Below, in pieces: positions 1 through 11,300 of a DNA stretch of 41,519 nt. The stretch covers positions 1 to 41,519 of the forward strand of contig QANT01001122.1 of NCBI GenBank assembly GCA_003254885.1, read 5' to 3'. Each line of letters opens with the position of its first letter. The stretch's first letter is position 1. The position numbers and the translations under genes are program-made. This stretch comes from Purshia tridentata (Eukaryota; Streptophyta; Magnoliopsida; Rosales; Rosaceae). The notes beneath the pieces were generated by a model that searched no databases, had not been told where the DNA came from, and saw nothing but the letters and a program-made list of their open reading frames with translations.

Positions 1-27
1 ATTTATTTAATTTTTTGAACTAATAAT

Positions 28-470
28 TTTTATCAATAATATTATTTTTATTATATTTTTATATCATATTTTTTGTATTATTTTATGTGTCATTATTGTA
101 CTAACAGAGTATTTTCTTATTTTTAGGGTTTTTATTTTTATTTTTTAGTGTCCAATGTATGAATATCATATAGATTACCACATAATATGATATAAAATTA
201 TGGTATAAAAATGTGGTAAGTATAGCATTGTTGAATTTTTATATATTAAAAGATTTCGATTATTACATTAAAAACAACAATGCTATACTTACCATATTTT
301 TATACCATTTTATATGGCAATTTATATGGCATTCATATATTGGATACTAAAAAAATAAAAATAAAGACATTAAAAATAAGAAAATACGCTATCAGTATAT
401 TAATGACACGTAAAATGATACAACAAACATAATATAAAAATATGATAAAAATAGCATAATTACATAAAAA
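28..470. repeat. Imperfect foldback (MITE-like) element
   Basis: The left arm (about 28-233) and right arm (about 275-470) are inverted copies of one another, separated by a loop of roughly 40 bases. The inner 30 bases pair almost perfectly (TATAGCATTGTTG at 221-233 against CAACAATGCTATA at 275-287), and the similarity decays outwards but stays recognisable over about 190 bases. No coding potential. The layout fits a long-terminal-inverted-repeat MITE. I could not fix the outer ends or a target-site duplication, and the element may extend beyond the left edge of the window. Confidence 0.7.
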
Positions 471-492
471 AATAGAGTGCATCTCACACGTC

Positions 493-522
493 ATATATTA
501 TATATATATATATATATATATC
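493..522. repeat. (TA)n microsatellite
   Basis: Uninterrupted alternating TA run. Confidence 0.9.
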
Positions 523-1860
523 TATCATGTATACTTAATAACTAAGTGCGTAATAGACCCACCCCACCCATGCTTGCGACTTGCGAGGCAATGGGGCATG
601 CATGCATGATACTGTTTTGTTTTTGATGTCTAAATGAACTCAATTTGCTATGCACATTTGATTGGTATTTTTGTTGTTGCAGTTAGAGTGGCAACAACTG
701 ATACTGCATAATGCATATGTGTCAGTAGACAGTAGGTGAGAAGAGTTTTACCCATCACTCTTAATTATTTTCTGCGGCTGAGAGAAGCAGGGCCCACTGG
801 ACCCACGAATAAGATTACAATACCGCCCATCACTCACAAGTCACACCCAATTTAATGTAAAGTCCACTGGGTCATGTCAGCAAGCAAATCAGTGAGTTCA
901 TCAATTAATGGCATATTTCAGTAAATAAAACAATCTCTGGCGGCTATTTTGGTCCTCCAAAATTCAAATTAATGGTCGCGGGTCGCGGTTGTGGGTGTGG
1001 TGTGGGTGGAGTGGACAGATTGGTGCAACGTAAACACCAACAAAACCAAACCAAACTAAACCAGTCCAGCTTGAGTGAGAGCCGAGCCGGTGTAGTCTCG
1101 TCTACAAGAGTCTACTAAAAAACAAACAACAGAGAGTGAAGACGGAAAACTGATTCGACTAAGCGCCATACTACAAAACCAGTTATACTTTTTTCCTTTG
1201 TTTTTAGTTTTACTCTTCTCCCCAAGGCAATTAGACAACCTACTTTATCAATTTTATTTTTGGTCAATTATCCAATTAATCAATTGCGTGGGCATTCATT
1301 TATATTCAGAGAAATTATTAACAGTTAAATAACTATAGTTTTACCTTCCACTACTAGGGTATAAATTCTTTATAATTAGATATACTTTTTTATACTTTTT
1401 GAGTTATAAAATCACCTTTTAGAGATTTCTGAAATCAAGAAGTAATTTCAAATATATTTATGAAAGGATTTTGATTTTAATAAAAAATTTCATATATCTA
1501 ACAAAAATTGCTGTTAATAAAATTATTTTGACTATTTTAAGTTTTTTTTTTGCCATGACTATTTCAAGTTTTCAACTGTTTACCTTATGAATCATCTCTA
1601 AACCTATCAGTGTAAATTTTATAAACGTGAGTTTTACCTTTATTTAGAAAAATAATCTATAAAGTAAGCAGTTAAAATATTCCAATTACGTTATTCTCTG
1701 GATAAAATCATTCACTTAAGAATCACTCCACATCCACATGGCATCATGCTCATTGCTCCAAACTCTACCCTTTAAATTGGGCCTATATATGTTTGCAGTG
1801 AGACGGAGTGAGAGAGAAAGCAAAGGCATGAGAAATTAATGAGGTTTGAGGTGTCGTATT
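523..1860. other. Intergenic, no gene seen
   Basis: No coding region is supportable. The part near 550-1240 is less AT-rich than its surroundings and could be the end or promoter of a gene outside the window, but no convincing exon was found. The short reading frame at 1056-1238 (-) has no start context or family resemblance. The rest is AT-rich promoter-distal sequence of the esterase gene. Confidence 0.5.
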
Positions 1861-1874
1861 GCAAAAATGCATGC

Positions 1875-1920
1875 CACGTGAAACTGGAGAGCTAGCTTAG
1901 CTTAGATGGCGCTATATAAG
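1875..1920 (+). promoter_or_regulatory. Core promoter of GDSL esterase: G-box and TATA box
   Basis: A palindromic G-box CACGTG lies at 1875-1880 and a TATA box (CTATATAAG) at 1912-1920. The TATA places transcription start near 1945-1950 and gives a 5' leader of about 125 bases before the ATG at 2074. G-boxes are bound by bZIP and bHLH factors in plants; a role here is inferred. Confidence 0.65.
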
Positions 1921-2073
1921 CACAATCACTTTTGAGTTTGAACCAGAAACAACAAATCAAGTCAAAGTTTGGTAATCGATCAGTGTGTCTCAGTCTCTGA
2001 GTTTGCTGATCAAGTCAAAACCCACCGGACCCAACATCCAGACAGACAGACTTTCTCAAAGGAGAAGAAGAAG

Positions 2074-5000
2074 ATGAGGCCAAAGATTTTCCTCTTTGGT
2101 GACTCCATCACCGAGGAGTCCTTTGGTGATGGTGGGTGGGGTGCTTCTCTTGCCCACCATTTCTCTCGCACGGTATTGAATACTGTTTTTCACTACTTTC
2201 ATGAACATAATCTATATTTGGTCTTGTGGGTTTTGTGATTTCGAGAGTGTTACGTTTGAATTTGGTGTTCATCACTAATTAGGTTGACGTGGTGCTGAGA
2301 GGGTATAGTGGGTACAACACGAGATGGGCTTTGCAAGTTCTGGAGAAGGTCTTTCCGAGCCCTGCAGAGTGTGAAGAGCCGCTAGCTGTCACTGTCTTCT
2401 TTGGCGCTAATGACGCTTGCCTTCCCGATAGATGCTCTGCCTTTCAACACGTGCCTCTCATTGAGTACAACCAAAATCTCCGCTCCATTGTCTCCTTTAT
2501 CAAGGTACTCTCTCTCTCTCTCTCTCAAGCACAATCACCATGTTATGCCATAGATTGAGCAGTTCCCCTAAAAGGGTTGACTTAATTGTCATACCTTGGG
2601 GATTAATGGATGTGGGTATTGGGGGATAGGGAGAAATGGACCCAGGATTCCAGGAAGGTGATCATTGTTTGTTGGGGATGATGATACTTGCACAATCAAC
2701 CCTTATGATTTTGTCCTTGACTAATAAAATGTGATAATGTTACACTGGGTGTTAGTAGTGGGTATATAACCAATCAATATGCAAGAATGTCCATTGATGG
2801 GTGAGGGATCAAAAGCAGTGTTCCAAAGAAGTGGGTATGGTGATCAGGTCTGGTCGTCGCTCTTATCCTTATCCACTTCACCACTTCACCACTTGGCCAT
2901 TGTTGCACAGAAAAATGACTCTTTGCTGATAAAATGTCCTGTGTAGGCGATCGGGTCTGGTTCTCCTTTTCATGATTTGTAAACTGGGACCCTCAGAGTT
3001 GGCACATAAATTAAAAATGGCCATTGACGAGATTTCACTGTTGTTTTAGCTAAAGCCCACGACTTTACAAGTTACGTGGTTGTTGGGTTTTGTCAGTCTT
3101 TGCGTTCTTTTCGTTGGTTTCTTGTTTGGGTGTTTCTCGATTCTTATGTACCTTTCTTGATTTCTAATGTTTTGGGTGTTAGAGGTAATGATTTGATGAT
3201 TATGATTGGATTTAATTTTGTGATTTCCTAGTTAAATAAGGAATAGGTTTATTTTTCCTAGTTGATTATGGAATAATTTTCTTTTCTAGTTGGATATGTA
3301 ATAGTATAGTTTTTTGTTATGATTTTTACTTCTATAAATTCCTCCAAACTGGAGATGAATAAAACATCCTGAAATATGGATTATAAACTTGGAATTTGAC
3401 ATGGTATCAGAGCTCATGGTGTAGTTCCCGAGTATTTGGCCCAATTGTGTTCTCCGTTTGTTGGGTTGTGTTGTCACCCATGTTGTGGTGGGCATGTGGC
3501 CCGTTAATCTCTTTTTTGGGTTCTGTTGCCACACGACAGTTATTTTAGTCTGGCATTGAGGGGTGTTAAATATCTTACATAGTCATGTTACAGTTGGTTT
3601 GTACAATATATAAGTTTGGACAATTTTCACCTCTTGAGCATGCTTGTGGGTTAAGTTAGGCATAGACTTTGACAATGGGGTATATCAATCGGTCACTTCA
3701 GCATGGTTTACTTCAACCCATTGTTTAGGTAATCTTTAGATAAAGGTATGGGACAGTGAACATTTGAGAGACACCTGTTTTACATGATCAAACTATTGTA
3801 GCAAAATAGTCTAGGGACTACGAAATATTCTAGATTCCCTGATTCATATCGGTTCTTCAATGTGGTCATGTGAATCTGATGCCAAACAGGTGTCACTTTT
3901 GCAAGAGTCCTGTAAGTAGGTATTGCTTTTGCATTAGAAATTTAGAATTTTAAGTCATCTGAAAAATCAGAAAAATATGTGGAGGGGGAGGGGCAAAGGT
4001 ATTAGAGTTCTATTTTCATCTTTTACAAGCAAATTAATAGGACTCATATAATGTGGTTGCAATCATAAAGTGGACATGGTGGCAGAAATGAAGGCTGCGA
4101 GCCTGTGAGTTGAGATCTCATGCATGTCAACTTTGATAGTATGGATAGATATTGAGGTGAAAGAGCAAGGTGCATGAGATAATCATGTTATAGTTCATTC
4201 TTTAAACCAGTCGACTTTGATGTGTATTCTTATTTATGAAGAATTATTCCTTAGTGGCTTAGACAAAATAAATTTTCTTGTGCCTGTGCAGCTGTTGAGG
4301 ATTGATCTATATTTGATGCACTGATGTACATTCTTGAAGTTCTCACATCACAAGGGTGAATCTGATCCTTTTGTTTTGGTGTCAATATGAACCTTAGGTC
4401 CACATCCGTGTAGGCATCTTTTTATTTCCTATAGTGTAAGGCAACTTAAAAATGGTTGCTAGTGATGGTGGGATCAATCTACTAAAGTTTGGTTTGGGCT
4501 CGTGGTTATAGTGAATTGGTTTTAGCATGTCTATCTAGTATAGGCTTAGGACTGTTACATGGCCTTCAACATTGGGAGCTAAAATTATGTATGATTCAAA
4601 TGATGGTGGGTATTATGTTGGGAACATCTCTGTTACACCAAAATCAGATATTTCTTACATACTACATCAGTCATCACATCATTTCTTAGTGTCCAGGGAT
4701 TGCGTTCCGATTCGGTGTTCCACTGTTTGCCTTAGCATAACATTGGCATTTTGAGTAACTCAAATTTTTTGAACTACTTTTCCTTTCTGTTTTTAAAGTT
4801 TCATTTGCTTTGTAATTCTTTGAGATTTAAATCTATCTGAGAAGTTGGTTAACGATTTCTGTTATGACAAGCAAGTATTTTGGAAAGAGGCATAAATTTC
4901 TAAATAGCTGAATGAAAAAAACAGAAGGCATCTACCTTCTCTGTACCGTTTCCACCAATAATCAAAATTCAGTTAAGATTTTGACACATTCATTGTGCAA

Positions 5001-6257
5001 TCAAGTTTATTATTCTATTAACTTGACTACTCTTAGTTACAGTACAATGTCCACACAAGTACAGAGCAATGTGGTTCATGAGCATAATATGGTCAGCATT
5101 TACATTGGTTTATAATACTAATTTGGTCACATGTATGATCTATTTACAGGCGCTCATGTATATTGATGCTTTTCTACTTCTACGAAACAAAAATGATTTT
5201 CTTGCTGTTGTATGAAATAAAAAATTGTTTTCTCCTTTTGTTCAACTTACTCTATATGTTTGCTTTCAGTTTTAGGCTTTCTACGTAATTTACATTTTGT
5301 TTTCTTCTATTGGCTTTCAGAAGCAATGGCCAGCAACTCACATTCTCCTAATCACTCCTCCTCCAATTGATGAAGATGGGCGCCTTCAGTATGGCTTTAA
5401 AATTTATGATTTTTTAGTTTCAACATCTCTGTTCATTAGTTTCATTTTATAGTTTCATCTCTGTTCATTAAACTGAGATTAAGATATTAGATTAAGCTGA
5501 CAATTTAAACTGTTTTATTTCCAAAAATTGATGCTTTTGATTCAGACATCCCTATATTGAAAATCCACTGAATCAGCCGGAGAGGACAAATGAAGCTGCT
5601 GGTGCTTATGCAGAGGCATGTGTTTCTGTTGCTCGAGAAAGTGGGATCCCAGTGGTAGATCTCTGGACCAAAATGCAGCAGTTTCCTGACTGGAAAAAAG
5701 CTCATCTAAGGTCTCTCCCTCCCTCGATAATAGCTCTACATTTGCATGCAGCTCGTTTGATCATAAGACCTTTCTTGTATCCTAATTGTGGAAAGTTAAC
5801 CGGCTATGAAAAAAAAAACTTCCCTGATTGATAGGAACATGCCTGATTCTATAGGAACCTATTCAATTCAACTAAGTATGAAGAATCTGTTCTGTAATTC
5901 TAAGTTCACATTGGCGATTGTTGAGTATGTCTGAAGTGGCCATTCTTTGAGTGGAATGCCTGGTTCAAAAATATGTGATAAACGTTTAAGGAGTTATTCT
6001 GTTATGAGAATTTGGTACCATGGGCCTTCTTCCTCCATAGTGAGTTTTTAAGAAAATGATTCAAATAAGTACTAATCTTCTGTTGATTGGAATGCAGTGA
6101 TGGTTTGCACCTTACTCCGCGGGGCAACAGGCTCGTGTTTGAAGAAGTGGTTAGTAAGCTGAGGGATGAAGGCTTGAGTTCAGAAACTTTGCCAGTTGAT
6201 CTTCCACTTATATCCAATATTGACCCTAATGACCCTCTTAAGGCCTTTAAAAACTGA
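2074..6257 (+). CDS. GDSL/SGNH esterase, isoamyl-acetate-hydrolysing esterase (IAH1/CPRD49) type
   Basis: Five exons keep one open frame: 2074-2172, 2283-2504, 5321-5388, 5546-5710, 6098-6257, giving 237 residues. All four introns are GT-AG. The protein has the SGNH hydrolase blocks in order: FGDSIT near the N-terminus (nucleophile Ser11), [10 protein letters not shown] (oxyanion Gly about 43), FFGAND (Asn76) and [11 protein letters not shown] (catalytic Asp186 and His189). The length matches the short plant IAH1/CPRD49-like family (about 240 aa), not the 350-aa secreted GDSL lipases, and there is no signal peptide. The expected reaction is ester hydrolysis; the natural substrate is unknown. 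The ATG at 2074 is the first in frame and starts the conserved [10 protein letters not shown] block. Intron 2 is 2.8 kb and contains a copia LTR remnant. Confidence 0.93.
3177..3563 (+). mobile_element. Ty1/copia LTR remnant (LTR, primer-binding site, possible PPT) in an intron
   Basis: A 225-base LTR-like block (3177-3401) starts TGTTAG, ends TTGACA and holds a TATAAAT and an AATAAA-type signal. It is followed at once by TGGTATCAGAGC (3402-3413), the primer-binding site complementary to initiator tRNA-Met that is typical of plant copia elements. A purine tract GAGGGG (3558-3563) directly before TGTTAAATATC could be a polypurine tract with the start of a second LTR, but that downstream sequence does not resemble the first LTR. 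No gag or pol remains. The remnant lies sense to the esterase gene within intron 2. Confidence 0.65.
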
Positions 6258-7968
6258 AAAAAAGAAATGACTTGTGTATCATGTGTAGGATCTTCCCTTT
6301 TTGAGGGCTATTTTGCTACTATCATTGTTCAAGATTACTATAAACAAACTGATTATAGACTGTGTGATGTTGATTTGTGGTTGTATCACATCCAGTTCTG
6401 GTGCAAAACAGTACTCTTTTATACCAAGTCTCTTTCAGTTCATTTGCTTTGTTTCCTTGCTGGATGCAAGAGAAAAACGGTTTCTACGGTACATCATGGA
6501 GGTTTGAACTAGTTGAAACTTGACTATCGCCTGCCCCCATGAAAGCTAGACTCTATCTTCAATTTGCTTTCGTCTCCCTTCCACTCAATTGTTATGATGA
6601 ACCCAGAAGTCGTATTTGCCTTTGGTGTGACCTTTGTTAAATTTGTATTATCCCATGGATGCTCTCATGCTCGTAAGTCATGAAACAGAGAATTTTGTTT
6701 TTGCTTGCAGCCTTGTATATTTTTGGGCCATTAATTGGTTATGAAAATCAGACCATAAATTAACAAACGGACTTTTGAAATACTTTGTATAGAAAGTGTA
6801 AAATAAAATATCGTTCTAAATTTCAAATGATGTGTTATTACATATTTCAGTGCTTCTTGTTGTAAAAAAAATGAAGTTGAGAGTGAGAATGAGCCATGTA
6901 TGAATTAATTACATATTCTTACATAATTTGAGATCTAAATTTGAGATGAATTAAAAAAGTACATTGACGCTTCACTAGGGTAAATAACAAGTCTTATTAT
7001 CATGGGCTCCACAATGTGTCATTTAAATTATATATGTAATTAGCCTAAATAAGTCATTGAGCTATGATAACTGAGAAGAGATTTCAACGGTGAAAAGTGA
7101 TGCAATACCGTTTACTTTTGAGTGTACTTTTGGGCTTCACGGAAAGTTTCTGCACCAAAATTGTTATAATGTGGGCAGTGCATGCTGGACATTGTGCCAC
7201 TCAATTTGTGCGGTCTACAATTGCCTTTATTTTGACGTAACATATTAAAAGAAAGAAAACTTTTAGCAAGAGACTTGAATTATACTTTTAGTTTAGCTGA
7301 TGATTTTATTAATTTTTTTTATCTAATTAAGGACTATAATGATTAACGTCTTTTTGCTAAAATTTTCCCTTAAAAGAATTAAAAAAGAAGGAAACTAGCT
7401 TATTTTTTATAAAAAAAAAAAAACAATGTAGATCTAAATATAATATTTTTGTCCAACAATTATTTAACAACATGCATTTCCACTTTTGTGGATAAAATCA
7501 TTTTATTACATCTGCAAACATATTACAACGATACCTACTGATGATCGATCGACATGATGTAGCACATTTTATTTTCTCTGATCTCACACATGCAAGGCAC
7601 TTAAAATTAAGACAAAGAAAATCATAGAATCTAAGATTGATTGCAAGCACACAAAAAAAACACAAAACAAAACAAGAAAAAGAAAATGCATATTGCATGA
7701 AACGTACGTTCACACCCGGAGGTCTGAGCAATATATATGCATCTACTTAATAGATAGATAGATAGATATAGCTAGCTAGCGCACCAAGTTATGCATGCAT
7801 GCATGCAATGAACTCTTCTTCTGTGGATCGATCGGCCTGGAAATGATCATCATACTAATTAATCAGCATCTACGAGCAATGGTGGGAGAAAGCTATGGCG
7901 GCACTTGGTCTTTTGATCAAGAGATTTAGTAGCGCAGCGCGCGCACAATGCTGGTGGCCGTGCATGCA
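6258..7968. other. 3' region of esterase gene and intergenic DNA
   Basis: The first 400-450 bases probably include the esterase 3' UTR, with no clear single polyadenylation signal. Beyond that the sequence is AT-rich without a credible gene. Small ATGC/ATCG palindromic runs such as the GCATGCATGCATGC near 7793-7806 are simple sequence. Confidence 0.5.
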
Positions 7969-8238
7969 TTAGGGGTTATGTTGCCCATCTGGCCCTCCTG
8001 GCGACTTTCTGTCCTCAATTACTCTCCTACTCTTTCTTTTATCAACATCATACCCTAATTCACGTAAGATGGAATTGCTATTGATTCTAGTCTTCTTCTG
8101 CATGCTCATCTTGCGCCCCCCATAGTACTCTTTTTCTTCAAAACCAGTCACATGCAATGACATGATGATGAGTAAGATGATGAAGATCAACATTGAAACT
8201 CGCATGATCAGTACTGCAGCTGATGAAGCTCCAGCCAT
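7969..8238 (-). CDS. CLE-family signalling peptide precursor, divergent 12-mer
   Basis: Single exon, 89 residues. A hydrophobic N-terminal segment (about residues 8-30) acts as a signal peptide for secretion, a basic variable region follows, and the C-terminus carries the CLE motif RKSPGGPDGQHN (77-88) plus one proline. CLE peptides are cut from such precursors and perceived by leucine-rich-repeat receptor kinases. The SPGGPD core places it near Arabidopsis CLE1-7. Position 9 of the peptide is Gly where nearly all CLEs have Pro, and position 12 is Asn instead of His. The in-frame TTG at 8268 is not a plausible start, so the first ATG at 8238 is used. It is one of three CLE genes on this strand within 15 kb. 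Confidence 0.88.
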   Translation of the reverse strand: MAGASSAAVLIMRVSMLIFIILLIIMSLHVTGFEEKEYYGGRKMSMQKKTRINSNSILRELGYDVDKRKSRRVIEDRKSPGGPDGQHNP

Positions 8239-8341
8239 TCTGGTTTCTATATATATTTGCGCAAGCAAAGATTATAATTGATTGAAAAACTATAAGCAGA
8301 TCAGCTTGTGCAGTAGTGTCATTCCTTGTACTACAATCCCA

Positions 8342-8348
8342 AATTTAT
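8342..8348 (-). promoter_or_regulatory. TATA box of the first CLE gene
   Basis: TATAAAT on the minus strand about 104 bases upstream of the ATG at 8238, giving a leader of roughly 70-80 bases. Confidence 0.5.
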
Positions 8349-11300
8349 AGTAGTGCCTCAAATGCCAAGATATATGTACGTACAAGACCTCAAACATTAT
8401 TTGATTTAATTAGACAGTAATGCTAGCTAGGGCGTCTACAAGCTGACAAATCCAATGTGGATCTTTGTTTTTTCTATTTGCTATAGTAGTACTCTTGCTT
8501 CTTTGAGCCCACTCACACAATCACATTTTTCAATGTTTATGCAATAATGCTAAAGATTTGTCCATCCAAATTCTTGGTGAGTTTAAATTTGAATAAATAA
8601 AATACTATCATGTTAATTGGTAAACAAATTTTATAAGTCTAATATATAACACTTAATTTATATTTGGTATTCATTTTCAAATTCATATTTGAATAAATAA
8701 AATACTGTTATATTACTTGATAAATAAATTTAGTAATATTGTACGGTGTTCCTCCCTTTGACCTCTTTTGTTATGGCAGTACCAACTGGACTTGATTACA
8801 AATTTTTGTCTAGTCACCCTCGAATCTTTACAAGCAAATGCTTGAACAGTTCTCAACATAAATATATTATGGACCAGAGTTTAACCAAGGACTAAAGAAA
8901 TGACACAGAAGCCTTTGAACTCTGGAGTAAAAGCAGGCATATGCGGAATCTTCCAAGGTTGAAGACAGCATATGCCAAATCTCACGGTCAAAAAGGAATG
9001 ATTATGCGTCTAATTTCATATAATTGAATTAAATTAAGTCGATCTAAGGTCTTTGCGCAGATGTATATCCCCCACTTTGAGTGTTGGAGATTTTCTTTCC
9101 ACATGGTTATTAATAAACAAATGTCATCTGCTTCTAATTAAAAAATTGGCAACCACACATCTTTGTGTCTTTTCATTTGCTGCTTATAACAGCTAGCTCT
9201 CTTTGGATATCTATATCAAAAGTATTAAAAGTGATATATATATATAGATAGGTCTTCTTAGCCGACCAAGAAAAATTATACAGGTTTTCTTAGGAAGATA
9301 TATACAAATAACAGATTTAAAATATTGACACTTTGACCCTTGACAGGAGTCAAAGGCCAACATCTTTTCCCTATCTTTCTCTTTTGAGGGTTTAGGGGTT
9401 AGAATATCTTTATATCATTGTATATGCTATATAAAGAGAGTACTATAATCAAGTCAATAGCCTTGATTTAAAAAAACAAATAAATTATATTTCTTCAAAG
9501 CTGTGAGAGCCAAAAAGAAATGGCATCACAGAAAAAATGAATTATATATTTATTACTTATGTTAATTATATAAGGTTAATCATTAGGTTTTGAATTTTTG
9601 ATACATTCTATTTCGGTTTCAAGTCACTATATATATTGATATAGTAAAATAAAAAATAAATTAATATAATGGGAGTTCTTAATTTTTAGGGGAAAAAGGG
9701 ACACCAATAAAAAACAGATGAATTTATCAATATTTAATTTTTCTTAAGAATTAAGGACATTGTCCTCTATTATAATTTATCTAATGCACAAATTTTTTGT
9801 CAGGATGTTCTTTCTTTAATTAAAGAATGGATGTGGGTCTTCTTATGATTTTTTACTATTTTTTATTTTATGCTCAACAAAATTTAACATTCTAGAGTGA
9901 TAAGATTCTATATTATATATAGGATATAAAATTATCGTTCAAGCCCACAACTCCAAAGTTAAAACATAAAATCTAATCAAGGAACAAAAGCTCAAAACCA
10001 CAAGAGTTCAAATCGAAAAACTAACTCAATTAAGTATTTATACTCGAAAGTATTAAATTATATATGCTAAGATTAAGATCAAAAGATGGACCTACTAGCT
10101 AGGCTAGTACACAAAATTGTTAGATTATATGATATATATATATATATATAGATATATATTTATACACTATGCCTTCTGGCGCACTTAATCTTTTTATGTC
10201 GACATATGCTCAACTAGTAGATGAGAGGCATTATCACATGCACTAGGAACGCAATCGATATTATTAATGTATAATTATACATATGTGCTAATTTGCAACA
10301 AAGACAGAATTAAACTTGCTGCACGTACGTACCGTTGGTTGATCTGATCATCTGATCTCAAATCTTGATCTAGACAGACGGAAAAAATGCAATTAGACAA
10401 AAACATAGGATCCGGAGTAATATAGCTTATATTTTATCCTTGCTCTTTGCCCGCTAAACTACTGTGCTCTATGTCATGCACTCTTCACTTGTGCACGTAA
10501 ACTGTTGAACATAAATTAAGAAGATCGAATTAAAGGTGAACAGTTATTAGGGATTTCAAATTTAAATCTTAAATACATATGACAATATGTCATAGATTTA
10601 TATCAGAATACACATTAAACTTATTTATTTATAACAAGTAAAATACTAAAACATACAATGCCACACTATTTGAAATTCAAATTTGAAAAATAATTTTGAG
10701 ATTCATAATATTATTAATAAAATAAACTATCCTGACATGGAACTCCTTTTCCAAAAGGTCATTTTTCCACTTGGTAGTGCTTCTTTTTATTGAAGTGAAG
10801 CGCCGCGTATATAAATGTATCTTGCCCACTTTTGGTGTTGGAGGACTTATGTTTTTCTCTCTCTTTTTTTGGCTGTCATGTCCACACGTTTGTAAATCTA
10901 ATTTTCTTTTTTGAATTCTCCTTTTTTTAAGTTTGATATATTTTAAAATTTTGTTGGTGCGAGATTTTTAAAATTCTTCATTTGGCGATTTGCTGTCATT
11001 CGTCTTCAAGTCTATTTGCTCGTTAGTTTCTTGGGGGGTCTTTTGCTTTATGGTGGTACGCAGAATCCTACCAAATTTCTTAAAATATTCAGCCAGTTAT
11101 ATGAGATCGACGTACATGACAGGAATTAAAGATTATTAACTCAAAATAAACTTTTTTTTTTCTCTCACTTTATATGTTACTTTTAATTTTTTGTTTCTGT
11201 TCGCCTATGAGCTATTCAAGCCTCTTAAGAGTACGTACTCCTTTAATTCTTAGGAACCCAAGCACATTTTCCTTCCATCTATATATTTTATACCCCAACT

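Noticed and set aside
7690..7731. Plus-strand CCCGGAGGTCTGA resembling the CLE core codons
   Set aside because: Translates to TPGGLSN without the PD/PxHH half, and no signal peptide or open frame precedes it.
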